DNA of 53,692 nt, from contig QNYK01000105.1 of NCBI GenBank assembly GCA_003973385.1, positions 1-53,692 on the forward strand, written 5' to 3'. A program made the translations under genes and the position numbers. The first letter of the stretch is position 1. Every line of letters begins with the position of its first letter. Source of the DNA: Bacillota bacterium. Lineage in GTDB: Bacteria; Planctomycetota; UBA8108; UBA1146. The notes below the pieces were generated by a model. The model had not been told where the DNA came from. It saw only the letters and a program-made list of their open reading frames with translations, and did no database searches. Shown here in pieces: positions 17,874-26,703 of the stretch.

Positions 17874-19454
17874 TTGGGGTCAGCGGACCACTCCAGCATC
17901 GATGGCAGTACCCGAGCAGGATCACTGACGGGGGTGCTTCTGATCTCCCGCGTACTCGGCCTCTGCCGCGATGTGGTGCTGGCGATGTTGCTCGGTGCGG
18001 GGCCCGCCTCGGATGCGCTGCGCGCCGCCCTGAAGATTCCCTCGATGATCCGCGACTTGCTCGCCGAGGGAAGCATCTCATCCGCCTTCATTCCCGCCTA
18101 CGAACAGCAGAAGGTCGACGGAGGAGACGAGGCGGCACACCGATTCTCGCGCGCGGTACTGACGCTGCTGCTGATCGGCACCTCGGCGGTGGCCATCGCA
18201 CTATGGCTCTCGGCATCGTTCTGGATGCAGTGGCTCGCCCCTGGCCTGGAAAACCCCGCCCTCGGTGTGAAACTGTTCATCGAACTGCTGCCGTTCCTGC
18301 TGCTGGTTCCGCTCCTTGCAGTACTCAGGGGACTGTTGCTGGCGAACGATCGCAACCGCTCCGCAGCGGCCTCGCAGGCGCTCCAGAATGCCGTCCTGGT
18401 GACGGTAGGCGTCATCATGTGGAACACCTCCGTCGGTGTCGAAGAGGCCGCCAGTGGCTGGATCAGGGCGTTCCTGGGGGGTGCTGTAGCGGCTCTCGTC
18501 TTGCTGGCCATCTCGGGCTTCAAGACCCATCCGATGCCTGTCCCGACGATGCGGATTCGCGTCGCAGGAATCGGCAGATTCAGTGCCGATCTATCGATCC
18601 AGTTGCTGTCGGGCTCGGTCGTCTATCTCAACTCGATGATCGCCATCCACTTCGCATCCAGCATCGGAACCGGCGCGATCACTCATCTCGACAACGCGTT
18701 TCGCTTTCACTTCTTGCCGATCGCCTTGATTGGCGTTGCCCTGGGAACCATCGCAGGTGTCGACGCATCTCGGCTTGTTGCCCGTCAGCAATCGAGAGTA
18801 CTGGCGATGCGCATCGGCAGAAATCTACGAAATGCGCTCTTCATCGCCGGGCCTGCGGCAGTGGGACTGTCGATCCTGGCCGAGCCCCTGCTCCGGCTGC
18901 TGCTTCAGCACGGCAAGTACAGTGCCTCGGACACCGATGGGACGATTTCTGTATTGAGGGTGTTCTGCCTGGCGATCCCGCTGGCGTGCCTCTGTCCAGC
19001 ACTGATTCGAACCTCGATGGCGATGGGGCACAGATGGTTACTGATCTGCTCCTCGGGCGTCGCACTGGCAGTCAACTGGACACTTCTCACCGCGCTCGAG
19101 GGGCAATGGGGAGTCCCTGGCCTCGCCTTCGCCTCGGTCATCTCGACACTGGCGAGCTGGGCGATTCTCGAGGCAGGCTTACGAAGACGCCTCGCTCTTC
19201 CAAGGATGCGCTCGAGCGCTGTACTCGGAAATACTCTGGTCACGCTCGCTGTCGCTGCCAGTACCATCACCGTCTCGATGCTGTGCAACTGGGGGATTTC
19301 CGATTCCTTCACCGCTGATCTATCGACGCTCTTGATCGGGATTCCCCTCGGGATGGTCGTCACTGTGATCACGGGTCGGCAACTGTGTGCCATCGAAACG
19401 CAGGCGCTCGTGAGGTTGATACGCGCTGCATCGAGTGTCTTGCGACGATCCTAG
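17874..19454 (+). CDS. murJ: MurJ-type lipid II flippase
   Basis: Predicted to flip lipid II across the cytoplasmic membrane for peptidoglycan synthesis (MOP superfamily, MviN/MurJ). 526 aa, close to the usual family length. The N-terminus carries the family hallmark (SRVLGLCRDVVLAMLLGAG, ALKIPSMIRDLLAEGSISSAFIPAY), including the conserved Arg/Asp residues of the first helices. Many hydrophobic segments follow, consistent with about 14 membrane helices. TTG 17874 is preferred because GGAAGGAAG precedes it by about five bases; an in-frame TTG at 17850 has a poorer site. The stop lies one base from the convergent stop of the NeuC-like gene. Its presence supports a peptidoglycan wall, in line with current views of planctomycetes. 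Confidence 0.93.
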   Translation: MGSADHSSIDGSTRAGSLTGVLLISRVLGLCRDVVLAMLLGAGPASDALRAALKIPSMIRDLLAEGSISSAFIPAYEQQKVDGGDEAAHRFSRAVLTLLLIGTSAVAIALWLSASFWMQWLAPGLENPALGVKLFIELLPFLLLVPLLAVLRGLLLANDRNRSAAASQALQNAVLVTVGVIMWNTSVGVEEAASGWIRAFLGGAVAALVLLAISGFKTHPMPVPTMRIRVAGIGRFSADLSIQLLSGSVVYLNSMIAIHFASSIGTGAITHLDNAFRFHFLPIALIGVALGTIAGVDASRLVARQQSRVLAMRIGRNLRNALFIAGPAAVGLSILAEPLLRLLLQHGKYSASDTDGTISVLRVFCLAIPLACLCPALIRTSMAMGHRWLLICSSGVALAVNWTLLTALEGQWGVPGLAFASVISTLASWAILEAGLRRRLALPRMRSSAVLGNTLVTLAVAASTITVSMLCNWGISDSFTADLSTLLIGIPLGMVVTVITGRQLCAIETQALVRLIRAASSVLRRS

Positions 19455-19455
19455 G

Positions 19456-20673
19456 TCAGTTCGAGAGCGTCGTGGTCTGCTTCTGACCGGGCCAGACGGG
19501 GGGCTCGGGAATTGCCGTCGCGGGTAGCGCACGCTTCTCCAGCAAACGTGGTCCAAGTTCAACCTTCGAGAGAATCCTGGCAATCTTCTTGCCCGCACTT
19601 CCATCACCGTACGGATTTTCCATCCCGGCCAGCGAGTCACGGAAAGCAGGATCGATCACCCGTTCGATCCCCTCGATGATGGCACCGCGATGAGCCGGGA
19701 CATCTACAATGCAGCGGCTCCGTTCTCTACCTTGCTGTCGCCTTCCCACGTTCAGGCAAGGCAATTGCAATGCAGGAGCCTCCATGATGCCGCTCGATGA
19801 ATTTCCGATGATGGCACGAGCTCTCGCAAGCAGTGCCCAGTAGATCCTGTGATTCAGATTGACGAAGATTCTCGAATCCGAGCGACGGTCACAGAGTTGC
19901 TGTGCGCGGTCTCGGATTGTTCGGCTTCCGGCATCCGAGTTGGGAAAACAGAATACCAACGGCCCTTCGACCTGTTCGATCGCATCGAAGAAAGGGTCGC
20001 TCTCGATGGAGACCTCTGCATCGAGTGTGACCGGATGCCAGACGACCACCAGTGGCTTCTGATCGGCGATGGATCCGAGCGTTGATCTGACCTCCTCAGA
20101 ATCAGGAGGGTCATCATTTTTCAGATGATCGATGCTCGGCGCCCCCACGCAGTGAACTCTCCACGGCTCTTCACCAGCCATCAACAATCTGCGTTTCGCA
20201 GTGATCGTTGGAACCAGATGTACATGGGCTACCGAGGTCAACGCCTGTCGCACCGCATGATCCACGGCCCCCTCCGACACCTCGCCACCTTCTATGTGGG
20301 CGACCGGAATTCTCAGAGCCAGCGCCACCGATGCGGGGGCCAGCATCTCGTATCGGTCCGCCATCAGGAGCATCAGATCTGGACGCTCCACCGAGAGGAT
20401 CTCGGTCAGCGAAAGCACTGCCAGACCGATCGTCTTGGCCATACCTACATCGGAGTCGCTACTGAGCAGGCACTCGATCCGATGCTGAACCTCGAACCCA
20501 TCTCGTTCGATTTCACCGACCGTCATGCCGAACTCTGGAGACAGGTGCGCACCCATCACGGCAAGACTCAGATCGATCTCTGTATACTTTTTCAACTGTC
20601 GCAGTGGCGAGGAGAGGTGACCCCAATCGGCTCTGCTGGTGGTCAGGGCCAGAATTTTCCGGGCACTCCTCAC
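19456..20673 (-). CDS. neuC: NeuC-like UDP-N-acetylglucosamine 2-epimerase (hydrolysing)
   Basis: 405 aa, GTG start. The sequence fits the hydrolysing UDP-GlcNAc 2-epimerase family, whose members release ManNAc (or an analogue) from UDP-GlcNAc for sialic-acid-type sugars. Visible signatures are the N-terminal TTSRADWGHL, MADRYEMLA, the GG(E)..EGAVDHAVRQALT segment that binds the nucleotide sugar, VGAPSIDHL, WHPVT, and NSSSGIMEAP near the C-terminus. It is the last gene of a three-gene minus-strand operon; its GTG overlaps the upstream stop by four bases (GTGA), implying translational coupling. No neuB or neuA is in the window, so the exact sugar is inferred. An alternative is an epimerase for legionaminic or pseudaminic acid-type sugars. 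Confidence 0.85.
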   Translation of the reverse strand: MRSARKILALTTSRADWGHLSSPLRQLKKYTEIDLSLAVMGAHLSPEFGMTVGEIERDGFEVQHRIECLLSSDSDVGMAKTIGLAVLSLTEILSVERPDLMLLMADRYEMLAPASVALALRIPVAHIEGGEVSEGAVDHAVRQALTSVAHVHLVPTITAKRRLLMAGEEPWRVHCVGAPSIDHLKNDDPPDSEEVRSTLGSIADQKPLVVVWHPVTLDAEVSIESDPFFDAIEQVEGPLVFCFPNSDAGSRTIRDRAQQLCDRRSDSRIFVNLNHRIYWALLARARAIIGNSSSGIMEAPALQLPCLNVGRRQQGRERSRCIVDVPAHRGAIIEGIERVIDPAFRDSLAGMENPYGDGSAGKKIARILSKVELGPRLLEKRALPATAIPEPPVWPGQKQTTTLSN

Positions 20674-21536
20674 TCCTCCGCCTCCAGATCGAGCCAGGTC
20701 GCCCAGGTGCCCGGTTCAAGGCGACTCTCGACCACCCAGGCGCGAACCCACTCCGTCGGCGAGACCCCTACTGCCTGACCATGCTGAAGCACCTGCGTCT
20801 GCTCCAGGCAATAGTGCGCGACGGTGTAGCACCAGGCACGGACCTGCTCCTTGGTGCTGGTCGATCCGATCACCTCGATCTCCCGTTGCCCGAGCGACGA
20901 GAGCCCTCGCGTGACCAGGCCACGGGTGCCGTCGGTGGCTTCCCACAGCCTGAAATCGAGCCAGATTCTCAGCGGCAGTCGATCCTGCGTCATCGCCTTG
21001 CACGATTCCTCGAACGCAGACCAGGAATGGATGGTCGTGGATGAGTCCCAGTAGACTCCGGCTGCTCCGAAGGCATTTCCGAGCACCTGGGTGACCCGGG
21101 TCAGAAGCAACGCTCTCTGCACCGAGAATCCGATCTCCTCTGTATCGAGCAGCGGTGCGTCGAGAGCTTCCTCCGGTCGAGAAACCTGAATCGGCTCGGT
21201 AGATTCTGCTTCGGCTACCACACCCCGGGATGCGGGTGAATCGGCCGCGTCCGAGGGCTCGCAGATGGCGATCATGTGAGACAGGTGTCGGGAAAATTCT
21301 TGCTTCGCCTCGGGCCAGTACCAGGCGTTCTCGATCGGTCCATCGAGGAGATCCTCCGGGATGGGTTGGTTCCTCCTGGAGACCTTCACCACCACGCCCG
21401 CGACCTCTGCGACGGTGGTATGGCCCTCGTCGGAGAGACGAACGATGGTGTCTTCCCCGAGCAACCCTCGCATCAGATCGCCAATCTCGTGGACCTGATC
21501 CTCGGTTCGGGAATTCAATGCGAGAATGGCGATCAA
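20670..21536 (-). CDS. DUF4261-like protein
   Basis: 288 aa when started at TTG 21536, which overlaps the stop of the upstream gene as TTGA, matching the overlap style of the operon. The frame stays open further upstream, but only over the other gene. The C-terminal half has the pattern I associate with DUF4261 (RIWLDFRLWEATDGTRGLVTRGLSSLGQREIEV, then a Thr/Ser-Lys-Glu helix and GVSPTEW). The middle (about 100-150) is Ser/Glu/Pro-rich and probably a linker. No signal peptide; likely cytoplasmic. The family has no established biochemical function, and linkage to a phosphatase and a sugar epimerase does not settle it. Confidence 0.65.
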   Translation of the reverse strand: MIAILALNSRTEDQVHEIGDLMRGLLGEDTIVRLSDEGHTTVAEVAGVVVKVSRRNQPIPEDLLDGPIENAWYWPEAKQEFSRHLSHMIAICEPSDAADSPASRGVVAEAESTEPIQVSRPEEALDAPLLDTEEIGFSVQRALLLTRVTQVLGNAFGAAGVYWDSSTTIHSWSAFEESCKAMTQDRLPLRIWLDFRLWEATDGTRGLVTRGLSSLGQREIEVIGSTSTKEQVRAWCYTVAHYCLEQTQVLQHGQAVGVSPTEWVRAWVVESRLEPGTWATWLDLEAEE

Positions 21537-23431
21537 CGGTGGGAACCTCGACCTTCGAGCAGAATTCGATCGAACAACCGGCCGCTTGTATCGTAGGCCG
21601 AGATCTCCATCTGCGAACCATTGACATTCACCATCAGGAAATGGTGTCCCACCCGCTTGTTGCAACTGAACCAGGTCCTGTTGGGCGCAAAGTCCTCCAG
21701 GCTACCTCCTCCACCTCCAGTCGTGATGTATATCACACCTTCACCTGCACCCACCGTCTTCCTGTCACGGATCGGCCAGGTTCGCTCGTACACATGGATG
21801 TGACCGTTGAAAACAACATCTACATCGTGCTTCTCATAGATCGGCACCAGGTAGTCCTGGACGGGAGGGAATCCCTGAGACGAGAACCCCTTCCAGGTAT
21901 CTCCATAGTCGTTCTCATCGGATGTCCATGCCGGATGATGATGGTAGACGACCTTCCAGGTCGCATCGCTGGCAGCAAGTGCTGCATCCAACCACTCCAC
22001 CTGCTCGGAGTTCTTGCTGATCGGCTTGTTGGTATCGAGTACGAAGAAGTCTGTATTTCCCCAGCGGTACTGATAGTAGTACTCAGGCTCGGGCATCTTG
22101 AAGTAGTCGTAGTAAAGCGCAGCGTTCTGTTCATGATTTCCGAGTGTAGGAAACATCGCATATCGCCCCAGTATCCCCTTGGCGGCTGCAAAGAACTCGT
22201 GAACCCACTCACGCTTGTTGCTCCCCGTTCCGACAAGATCACCGCAATGGACGATGAAGTTGGGTCGGTATCCCCAGGCCAGATCGCTGACTGTTTTTGT
22301 CACCTCCGGGTTATTCTGGGTATCCCCCACGACAAGAAATCCGAACGCAGTATCGAAGTCTGAAGCGGTCTGGAAGGTGAGTACTTCGCTCGCTACCGCT
22401 TCCGGTTCATCCTGGCCGCTGTCCCGCGGCTGGGCGCTGACCCTGTAGAAGTAGGGTGTTCCCGGCTGAAGATCGGCGAGACGAACATGGTGTAGTTTTG
22501 ATTCGCTGGACGTGACGCTCATCCCCATCTCGGATGTGGTTCCAAACTCGACGCGTGCGAAGGTTGTACGAGATGTCTCGAAGCAGACGGTGATTTCATG
22601 CTGGGTGGCCCATTGCAGGTACGGGGCCACCGCCATCGTCAGCGGTGGTCTAGGTGGATCTGATTCCACACAATTGGGGCGCTCCATCGAGACGCTTTTC
22701 ACCTCCGCAGCAGTGAGCGCGCTGGTCCACAGCCGCATGTCCTGCATCGTTCCCACATGGGGATGGTGCTCGTTGTCGTCGTAATACGCTCCGATGACGA
22801 GAGGTGCTCTGTCCGGGTAGAGAATCGCTCCCGACTGCAGATCGCTTTCGCCGGCCAACTGCCCATCGAGGTAGATCTTCATCTTCTCGCCATCGTAACT
22901 TCCTGCGAGGTGATGCCATTTCCCCAGGTCCATTCTCGTTGTTCCCTCGAGGTAGGTCATCATTCCGTCGCCGTCATCCGACCCAACGCTGGCGAGCCCG
23001 AGGCAGGGTGCTCCTCTCCTGGTACCCAGCAGCCAGCCCTTCTCGAAGCCGCCATTGTCCTGGAGACAGCAAAAAACCGATCCCCATTCCATCACCTCTT
23101 CCAGCACGACCCAGCAACTGATCGTGAATTCCTTTTCTGGGAGATACTCCATCATCTCCTGGTGATTACGGGTCAAGAGCAGCATCCCCCGCGCTCCTCC
23201 ACCCAGGAGCAACGGACCGCTGCCTCCATCGGCAAGATTCAGATCTCCGGATAGCTTGCCGTAGATCTCTCCATCCCTGGAACGAACCTCGCCTTCATCC
23301 GAAACGAAAGATGGTCGGAAATCCCAGCGCAGATCGGCACCCGGATGATCCGTAGCCTCCGACATCGCTGGAGTCAGCATGCAGCCGATGAGCGACACAA
23401 TGTACAGCGACAGCCACCGTGAATTGTTCAT
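21533..23431 (-). CDS. Secreted purple-acid-phosphatase-like metallophosphoesterase with N-terminal LamG domain
   Basis: 632 aa. ATG 23431 follows GGAGGTG and starts a signal peptide (MNNSRWLSLYIVSLIGC). Residues about 30-230 resemble a LamG/concanavalin-like domain (WVVLEEVMEW, GKWHHLAGSYDGEKMKIYLDGQLAGES). An FN3-like purple acid phosphatase N-domain follows (PYLQWATQHEITVCFET), then the dinuclear metallophosphatase core: VVGDTQNN, VHCGDLVGTGSN, TLGNHEQN, VVYHHHPAW and NGHIHVYERT. These supply the Asp, Asn and His metal ligands, with GDTQ in place of the usual GD.G/H. The protein lacks the dockerin-like tail of the other two phosphatases in the window. First gene of an operon with DUF4261 and the NeuC-like enzyme. 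It may act on extracellular phosphoesters. Confidence 0.88.
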   Translation of the reverse strand: MNNSRWLSLYIVSLIGCMLTPAMSEATDHPGADLRWDFRPSFVSDEGEVRSRDGEIYGKLSGDLNLADGGSGPLLLGGGARGMLLLTRNHQEMMEYLPEKEFTISCWVVLEEVMEWGSVFCCLQDNGGFEKGWLLGTRRGAPCLGLASVGSDDGDGMMTYLEGTTRMDLGKWHHLAGSYDGEKMKIYLDGQLAGESDLQSGAILYPDRAPLVIGAYYDDNEHHPHVGTMQDMRLWTSALTAAEVKSVSMERPNCVESDPPRPPLTMAVAPYLQWATQHEITVCFETSRTTFARVEFGTTSEMGMSVTSSESKLHHVRLADLQPGTPYFYRVSAQPRDSGQDEPEAVASEVLTFQTASDFDTAFGFLVVGDTQNNPEVTKTVSDLAWGYRPNFIVHCGDLVGTGSNKREWVHEFFAAAKGILGRYAMFPTLGNHEQNAALYYDYFKMPEPEYYYQYRWGNTDFFVLDTNKPISKNSEQVEWLDAALAASDATWKVVYHHHPAWTSDENDYGDTWKGFSSQGFPPVQDYLVPIYEKHDVDVVFNGHIHVYERTWPIRDRKTVGAGEGVIYITTGGGGGSLEDFAPNRTWFSCNKRVGHHFLMVNVNGSQMEISAYDTSGRLFDRILLEGRGSHR

Positions 23432-23587
23432 GAGTACTTCACCTCCACAGGTCATATGTCCACATTGCGAGATCAGGCTTGTTTCTCAATCACGCCACCA
23501 AGTTGAATGGTATTCGACCCAGATGCAGCATCAATTGTTACACCTCGATTCAGTTAGCGGGGTTATCCTGACAGCAGAAGGAGCCCG

Positions 23588-24640
23588 ATGATCCACTCAC
23601 ACCTGTATCCTCTCGTGCTGGTCACACTGATCCTTGGCAGTAGCGCTGAACCGGCAGTTGACCTCGAAACCGCATCCGTCATGGTCACCGACAACTACCC
23701 CGCAGGAGTCGCCTGGTGGGGTACCTGGGAAGGTGCCAGGACGGAGGCAAGCCGCAGCGGGAAGCCGATCCTGCTGCTCTCGGCAGCCCCCCAGTGCCAT
23801 GGCGTGCCTGGAATCTGGTGACCCGGCAAGCAGGAGATGGACCGGAGTCTCTGGTCCGACCCACTCGTCATCGACGCATCTCGAAAATTTGTCTGCGTTC
23901 GACTGGCAACTTATGAAGATGCCGTCGAGGGCAAGTTGCTCGAGGGGATTTATAGCAGTCGCTCAGGACAGCTGGAGAACACGGTTTTTGTGATGCTCGC
24001 TCCCGATGGTAAGACCCGGCTGAGTCGATCGGGCCGCAGCCCGAGGATGGTATTCGGTGGTGCCGCTGGCTGGGAAGGAACCGTTCTCGCGCTCGAGATG
24101 GAACACCTCGCAAAAAGTCACCCGCCGCCGAAGAAGCCCGAGTCCTCGACAGGCCCTGCGCTGCCGGTGGCCAAGGATGTTCGTCGCGCCGTCAACATCG
24201 CTGCCTGTGATCGACTACCCCTCGTGATCAGCGGAGGACTCGATGATGAACAACTCCAATCGCTCGCAGCCATCGGCTGGACTGAAACCTACATCGGTCG
24301 CTTCTGCTGGGCGTCCACCAGTGAGCCGTCGCAATTGAAGGCCGTGGGGATCGACAAGCCGAGTTCTGGAATCTGGGTCGTGCAGCCAGACAATTTTGGG
24401 CTTCAGGTCGAGGTGATCGCAAAATTGCCCGCCGATGCCGACCGGGATAGCATCCGGAAGGCTCTCGATCGGGCCCTTGAGACGCAGCGACCCGCTCAAA
24501 AGAGCACACGCACACATGTTCGGCAGGGAAAACGGCTCGGCAAGAACTGGGAATCAGAGATCCCTGTCTCCGATCCAGGAACCCCACCGCCGGGTCGGGG
24601 GAGTCAGGGCCGTCCGCCAGCAGACCGAACCAGGCCATAA
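23588..24640 (+). CDS. Thioredoxin-fold secreted protein with in-frame UGA; candidate selenoprotein
   Basis: Read through one in-frame TGA (23819-23821), this is 350 codons from ATG 23588, preceded by AAGGAG. A signal peptide (MIHSHLYPLVLVTLILGSS) is followed by a thioredoxin-like region: W.GTWEGARTEASRSGKPILLLS, then C70-HGVPGIW-[UGA78]-PGKQEMDRSLWSDPLVIDASRKFVCVRL. The W-UGA-x-x-K-x-x-M layout matches the position of the thioredoxin W-C-x-x-C-K motif, so UGA replaces the attacking Cys. Family-like sequence continues in the same frame on both sides, which argues against a frameshift. A nine-pair hairpin with a G-first loop lies 25 nt after the UGA. Without read-through the gene would be two pieces (77 aa, and 267 aa from 23837). 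Alternatives: nonsense mutation or sequencing error. Biochemical role unknown; perhaps a periplasmic thiol oxidoreductase. Confidence 0.6.
23838..23858 (+). promoter_or_regulatory. Candidate bacterial SECIS hairpin
   Basis: Nine pairs (23838-23846 with 23850-23858, including two G-U) around a GUC loop. The loop begins with G and lies 25 nt downstream of the UGA. From memory, bacterial SECIS elements need a G among the first two loop bases and about 16-37 nt spacing. The hairpin is inside the coding region, as in fdhF-type genes. Confidence 0.5.
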
Positions 24641-24646
24641 CGCCGC

Positions 24647-25165
24647 TCAGTAGGCGTAGTCGTCCTGAAAGGGTTCCAGGGTTGTCGATGCACGGCCGCC
24701 GTGCCAGCGTGCGATCTGCGACAGGTGCGCCAGATCGTGGGCAACCCAGGCCAGCAGTAAATCCCCGGCTCGCAACGCTCCCTGCGGGTGGTGCTTTTCG
24801 CTGTGCCAATCCGGATCGTCGAGGGCACGCAACCAACTGAGGGAGCGTTGCCGTTCATCCTGAAAGAGACGCAACAGTTCCTGCAGAGGTCTGTCGCGAT
24901 GTCCACGCTCATCGACCCAACCCTCGGGATCGATGGCGGGCCACTCTGCACACGGATCATCGAGCAAGAGTTTGATACGGGCACGAAAGTCCTCTCGCTC
25001 TTCATCGAGCAAGTGGCCGAGAATCTCCGTCAAGGACCAGCGGTCGGCATCGTGGCGCACCTGCGCATCTTCGTCCGAGACCCCTTCGACCATCGCAGTG
25101 ATTGCGCCAAGACTCCTTGCCAGTTGCGCCGCTGCAACTTCCTGAGGCGGATGCACTGAACTCAT
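24647..25165 (-). CDS. DinB/YfiT-family protein
   Basis: 172 aa. ATG 25165 follows AAGGGAGAG; the longer upstream frame only shadows the LOG gene. The sequence has the DinB four-helix-bundle pattern: an N-terminal helix, RWSLTEILGHLLDEEREDF with the first metal-type His, and the C-terminal LAWVAHDLAHLSQIARW with two more. Such His triads bind a divalent metal, and many members act as thiol-dependent transferases or have no known reaction. No signal peptide. The ATG overlaps the stop of the LOG gene (ATGA), so it is the last gene of the sugar-transporter operon. Its role there is not evident. Confidence 0.82.
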   Translation of the reverse strand: MSSVHPPQEVAAAQLARSLGAITAMVEGVSDEDAQVRHDADRWSLTEILGHLLDEEREDFRARIKLLLDDPCAEWPAIDPEGWVDERGHRDRPLQELLRLFQDERQRSLSWLRALDDPDWHSEKHHPQGALRAGDLLLAWVAHDLAHLSQIARWHGGRASTTLEPFQDDYAY

Positions 25166-25716
25166 CGCTGCTCTCCCTTCAGCAGTCCCTCCAGCCGCCC
25201 GAGTGCTGCAGGACCGTCGGCAGCCCGAGAAACCAGGTTCTTGAATCCAGCGGGAAGCATCTTGTTCGCGTCCATCAACTCGAACTGCTGCCACAGTGGT
25301 TCCCAGAATCCTGCCAGGTTCGCCAACACTATCGGTTTCTTGACCAGATCGAGTTGGTTGAGCACCAGCATCTCGGACAATTCCTCCAGCGACCCGAATC
25401 CCCCCGGCAAGGTGATCACACCGTCGCAGCGCTCCCACATCATCTTGCGCCGCTGCTGCATATCTTCGGTGATGTGAATCTCGTTCGACTTCTCGTATGT
25501 GAGACCTCGTTCATGGAAAAAGTGAGGGATCACCGAAACAACACGAGCACCTGCATTCTGAGCAGCGCTGGCGAGAGCCCCCATCGACCCGATGTTGCCT
25601 CCTCCGTATACCAGTTCGTGTCCGGCAACACCGATTGCGGTCCCGAGCGCCGCGGCGTCATCGCGAAAACTCTGGTGGGCTTCATCGCTGGATGCACAGT
25701 AGACCGCAACTCGCAA
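25162..25716 (-). CDS. LOG-family (TIGR00730-type) putative phosphoribohydrolase
   Basis: 184 aa. TTG start directly after AGGAGG-TCCA. It shows the lysine-decarboxylase-like Rossmann signature of the LOG family: VYCASSDEA at the N-terminus, YGGGNIGSMGALA, and the active-site-type LPGGFGSLEELSE with ERKMMW-like QRRKMMWERCDG before it. Family members cleave nucleoside 5'-monophosphates or cytokinin ribotides to base plus ribose 5-phosphate; annotation as lysine decarboxylase would be wrong. It lies 9 bp after the permease gene and overlaps the DinB gene, so it is co-transcribed with a ribose-type ABC transporter. A role in nucleoside or ribose salvage is possible but not shown. Confidence 0.86.
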   Translation of the reverse strand: MRVAVYCASSDEAHQSFRDDAAALGTAIGVAGHELVYGGGNIGSMGALASAAQNAGARVVSVIPHFFHERGLTYEKSNEIHITEDMQQRRKMMWERCDGVITLPGGFGSLEELSEMLVLNQLDLVKKPIVLANLAGFWEPLWQQFELMDANKMLPAGFKNLVSRAADGPAALGRLEGLLKGEQR

Positions 25717-25725
25717 TGGACCTCC

Positions 25726-26703
25726 TCAATGGTTGGTTTTCCTGATTCTCCACTGGTCGATGGCCACCGCCAGTATGATAATGTGCCCTACGATGATCTC
25801 CTGAACAAAGTTGGGCCATCCGACAGCAGTACATCGATTTCTCAGCACCGCCATCAGTAGTGCTCCCGCCAGTGCTCCTGTCACGGAACCCTGCCCGCCG
25901 GCAAGACTGGCACCGCCGATGACGACGGCTGCAATCACATCGAGTTCTATGCCCACCGCACTTGTCGGATCCCCCACAGTCAATCTTCCAAATAGCATCA
26001 CACCGGCCAGTCCTGCCAGCAGCCCAGCAAGTGCGTAGATCACGACCTTGGTCTGCTTGATCCGAACACCGCATAGACGAGCGGTCAACTCGCTGGATCC
26101 GATCGCAACGGTGTGTCGTCCCAGCACCGTCCATCGGAGTGCCCAGGCTCCCAGCACCGTGGTCGCCAGCAGTAACCACACAGCAGGTGCGAGCCACTGT
26201 CCATCGGCGACTGGCATCACCCAGTCAGCGATCTCGGCGGTGAAGGACACTCCGGCAGCATCCTCGGGGCGTACCGACTCGTTGGCCGCAACCCACTTGG
26301 CGACTCCTCGATAAAAACCCATTGTCCCGAGAGTGGCGATGAAGGGCGGCAGTCGCAGGCCGACGATGAGAACCCCGTTGTAGGCACCGCATAGTGCTCC
26401 CGTTACCAGAGCTGCGAGCACGCCACCGATGGCTCCCCATCCTGCTTCCACTGCCAGCGCTGCACTGACCCCGGAGAGTGCGATCACCGACCCCACCGAC
26501 AGGTCTATTCCCGCCGAGATGATCACCCAGGTCATCCCCACTGCAGCGAGGCCAACCACGACAGTCTGGGCAGCCACGAATTGCCAGGTCTGGAGAGTCA
26601 TCGGCTGATCCGGGGCATAGACCCAGAACAACAGCACCACCACGACCACCGCCAGGAACGGAGCGAGGGTACCGATCCAGTGACCCGGCAGAGTTATCTT
26701 CAT
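25726..26703 (-). CDS. Ribose-type sugar ABC transporter permease (RbsC-like)
   Basis: 325 aa from ATG 26703, which overlaps the ATPase stop as ATGA. The protein is strongly hydrophobic with about ten probable membrane segments. It has the BPD_transp_2 hallmarks: AGIDLSVGSVIALSGV after the second helix, GLRLPPFIATLGTMGFYRGVAKW, and GGASLAGGQGSVTGALAGALLMAVLRN near the C-terminus. This class imports monosaccharides (ribose, xylose, rhamnose, fucose and similar) with a double ATPase and a binding protein, both encoded upstream. The neighbouring catabolic genes make L-fucose or L-rhamnose a better guess than ribose. Confidence 0.92.
   Translation of the reverse strand: MKITLPGHWIGTLAPFLAVVVVVLLFWVYAPDQPMTLQTWQFVAAQTVVVGLAAVGMTWVIISAGIDLSVGSVIALSGVSAALAVEAGWGAIGGVLAALVTGALCGAYNGVLIVGLRLPPFIATLGTMGFYRGVAKWVAANESVRPEDAAGVSFTAEIADWVMPVADGQWLAPAVWLLLATTVLGAWALRWTVLGRHTVAIGSSELTARLCGVRIKQTKVVIYALAGLLAGLAGVMLFGRLTVGDPTSAVGIELDVIAAVVIGGASLAGGQGSVTGALAGALLMAVLRNRCTAVGWPNFVQEIIVGHIIILAVAIDQWRIRKTNH

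Noticed and set aside
21230..22363. 377-codon open frame on the plus strand
   Set aside because: Lies antisense to the purple-acid-phosphatase and DUF4261 genes, has no family-like motif and no good ribosome site; GC-rich codon bias explains the open frame.
24240..24640. Treating 23588-23821 and 23837-24640 as two separate genes
   Set aside because: Same frame, no ribosome site before 23837, and the thioredoxin-fold sequence is continuous across the UGA.
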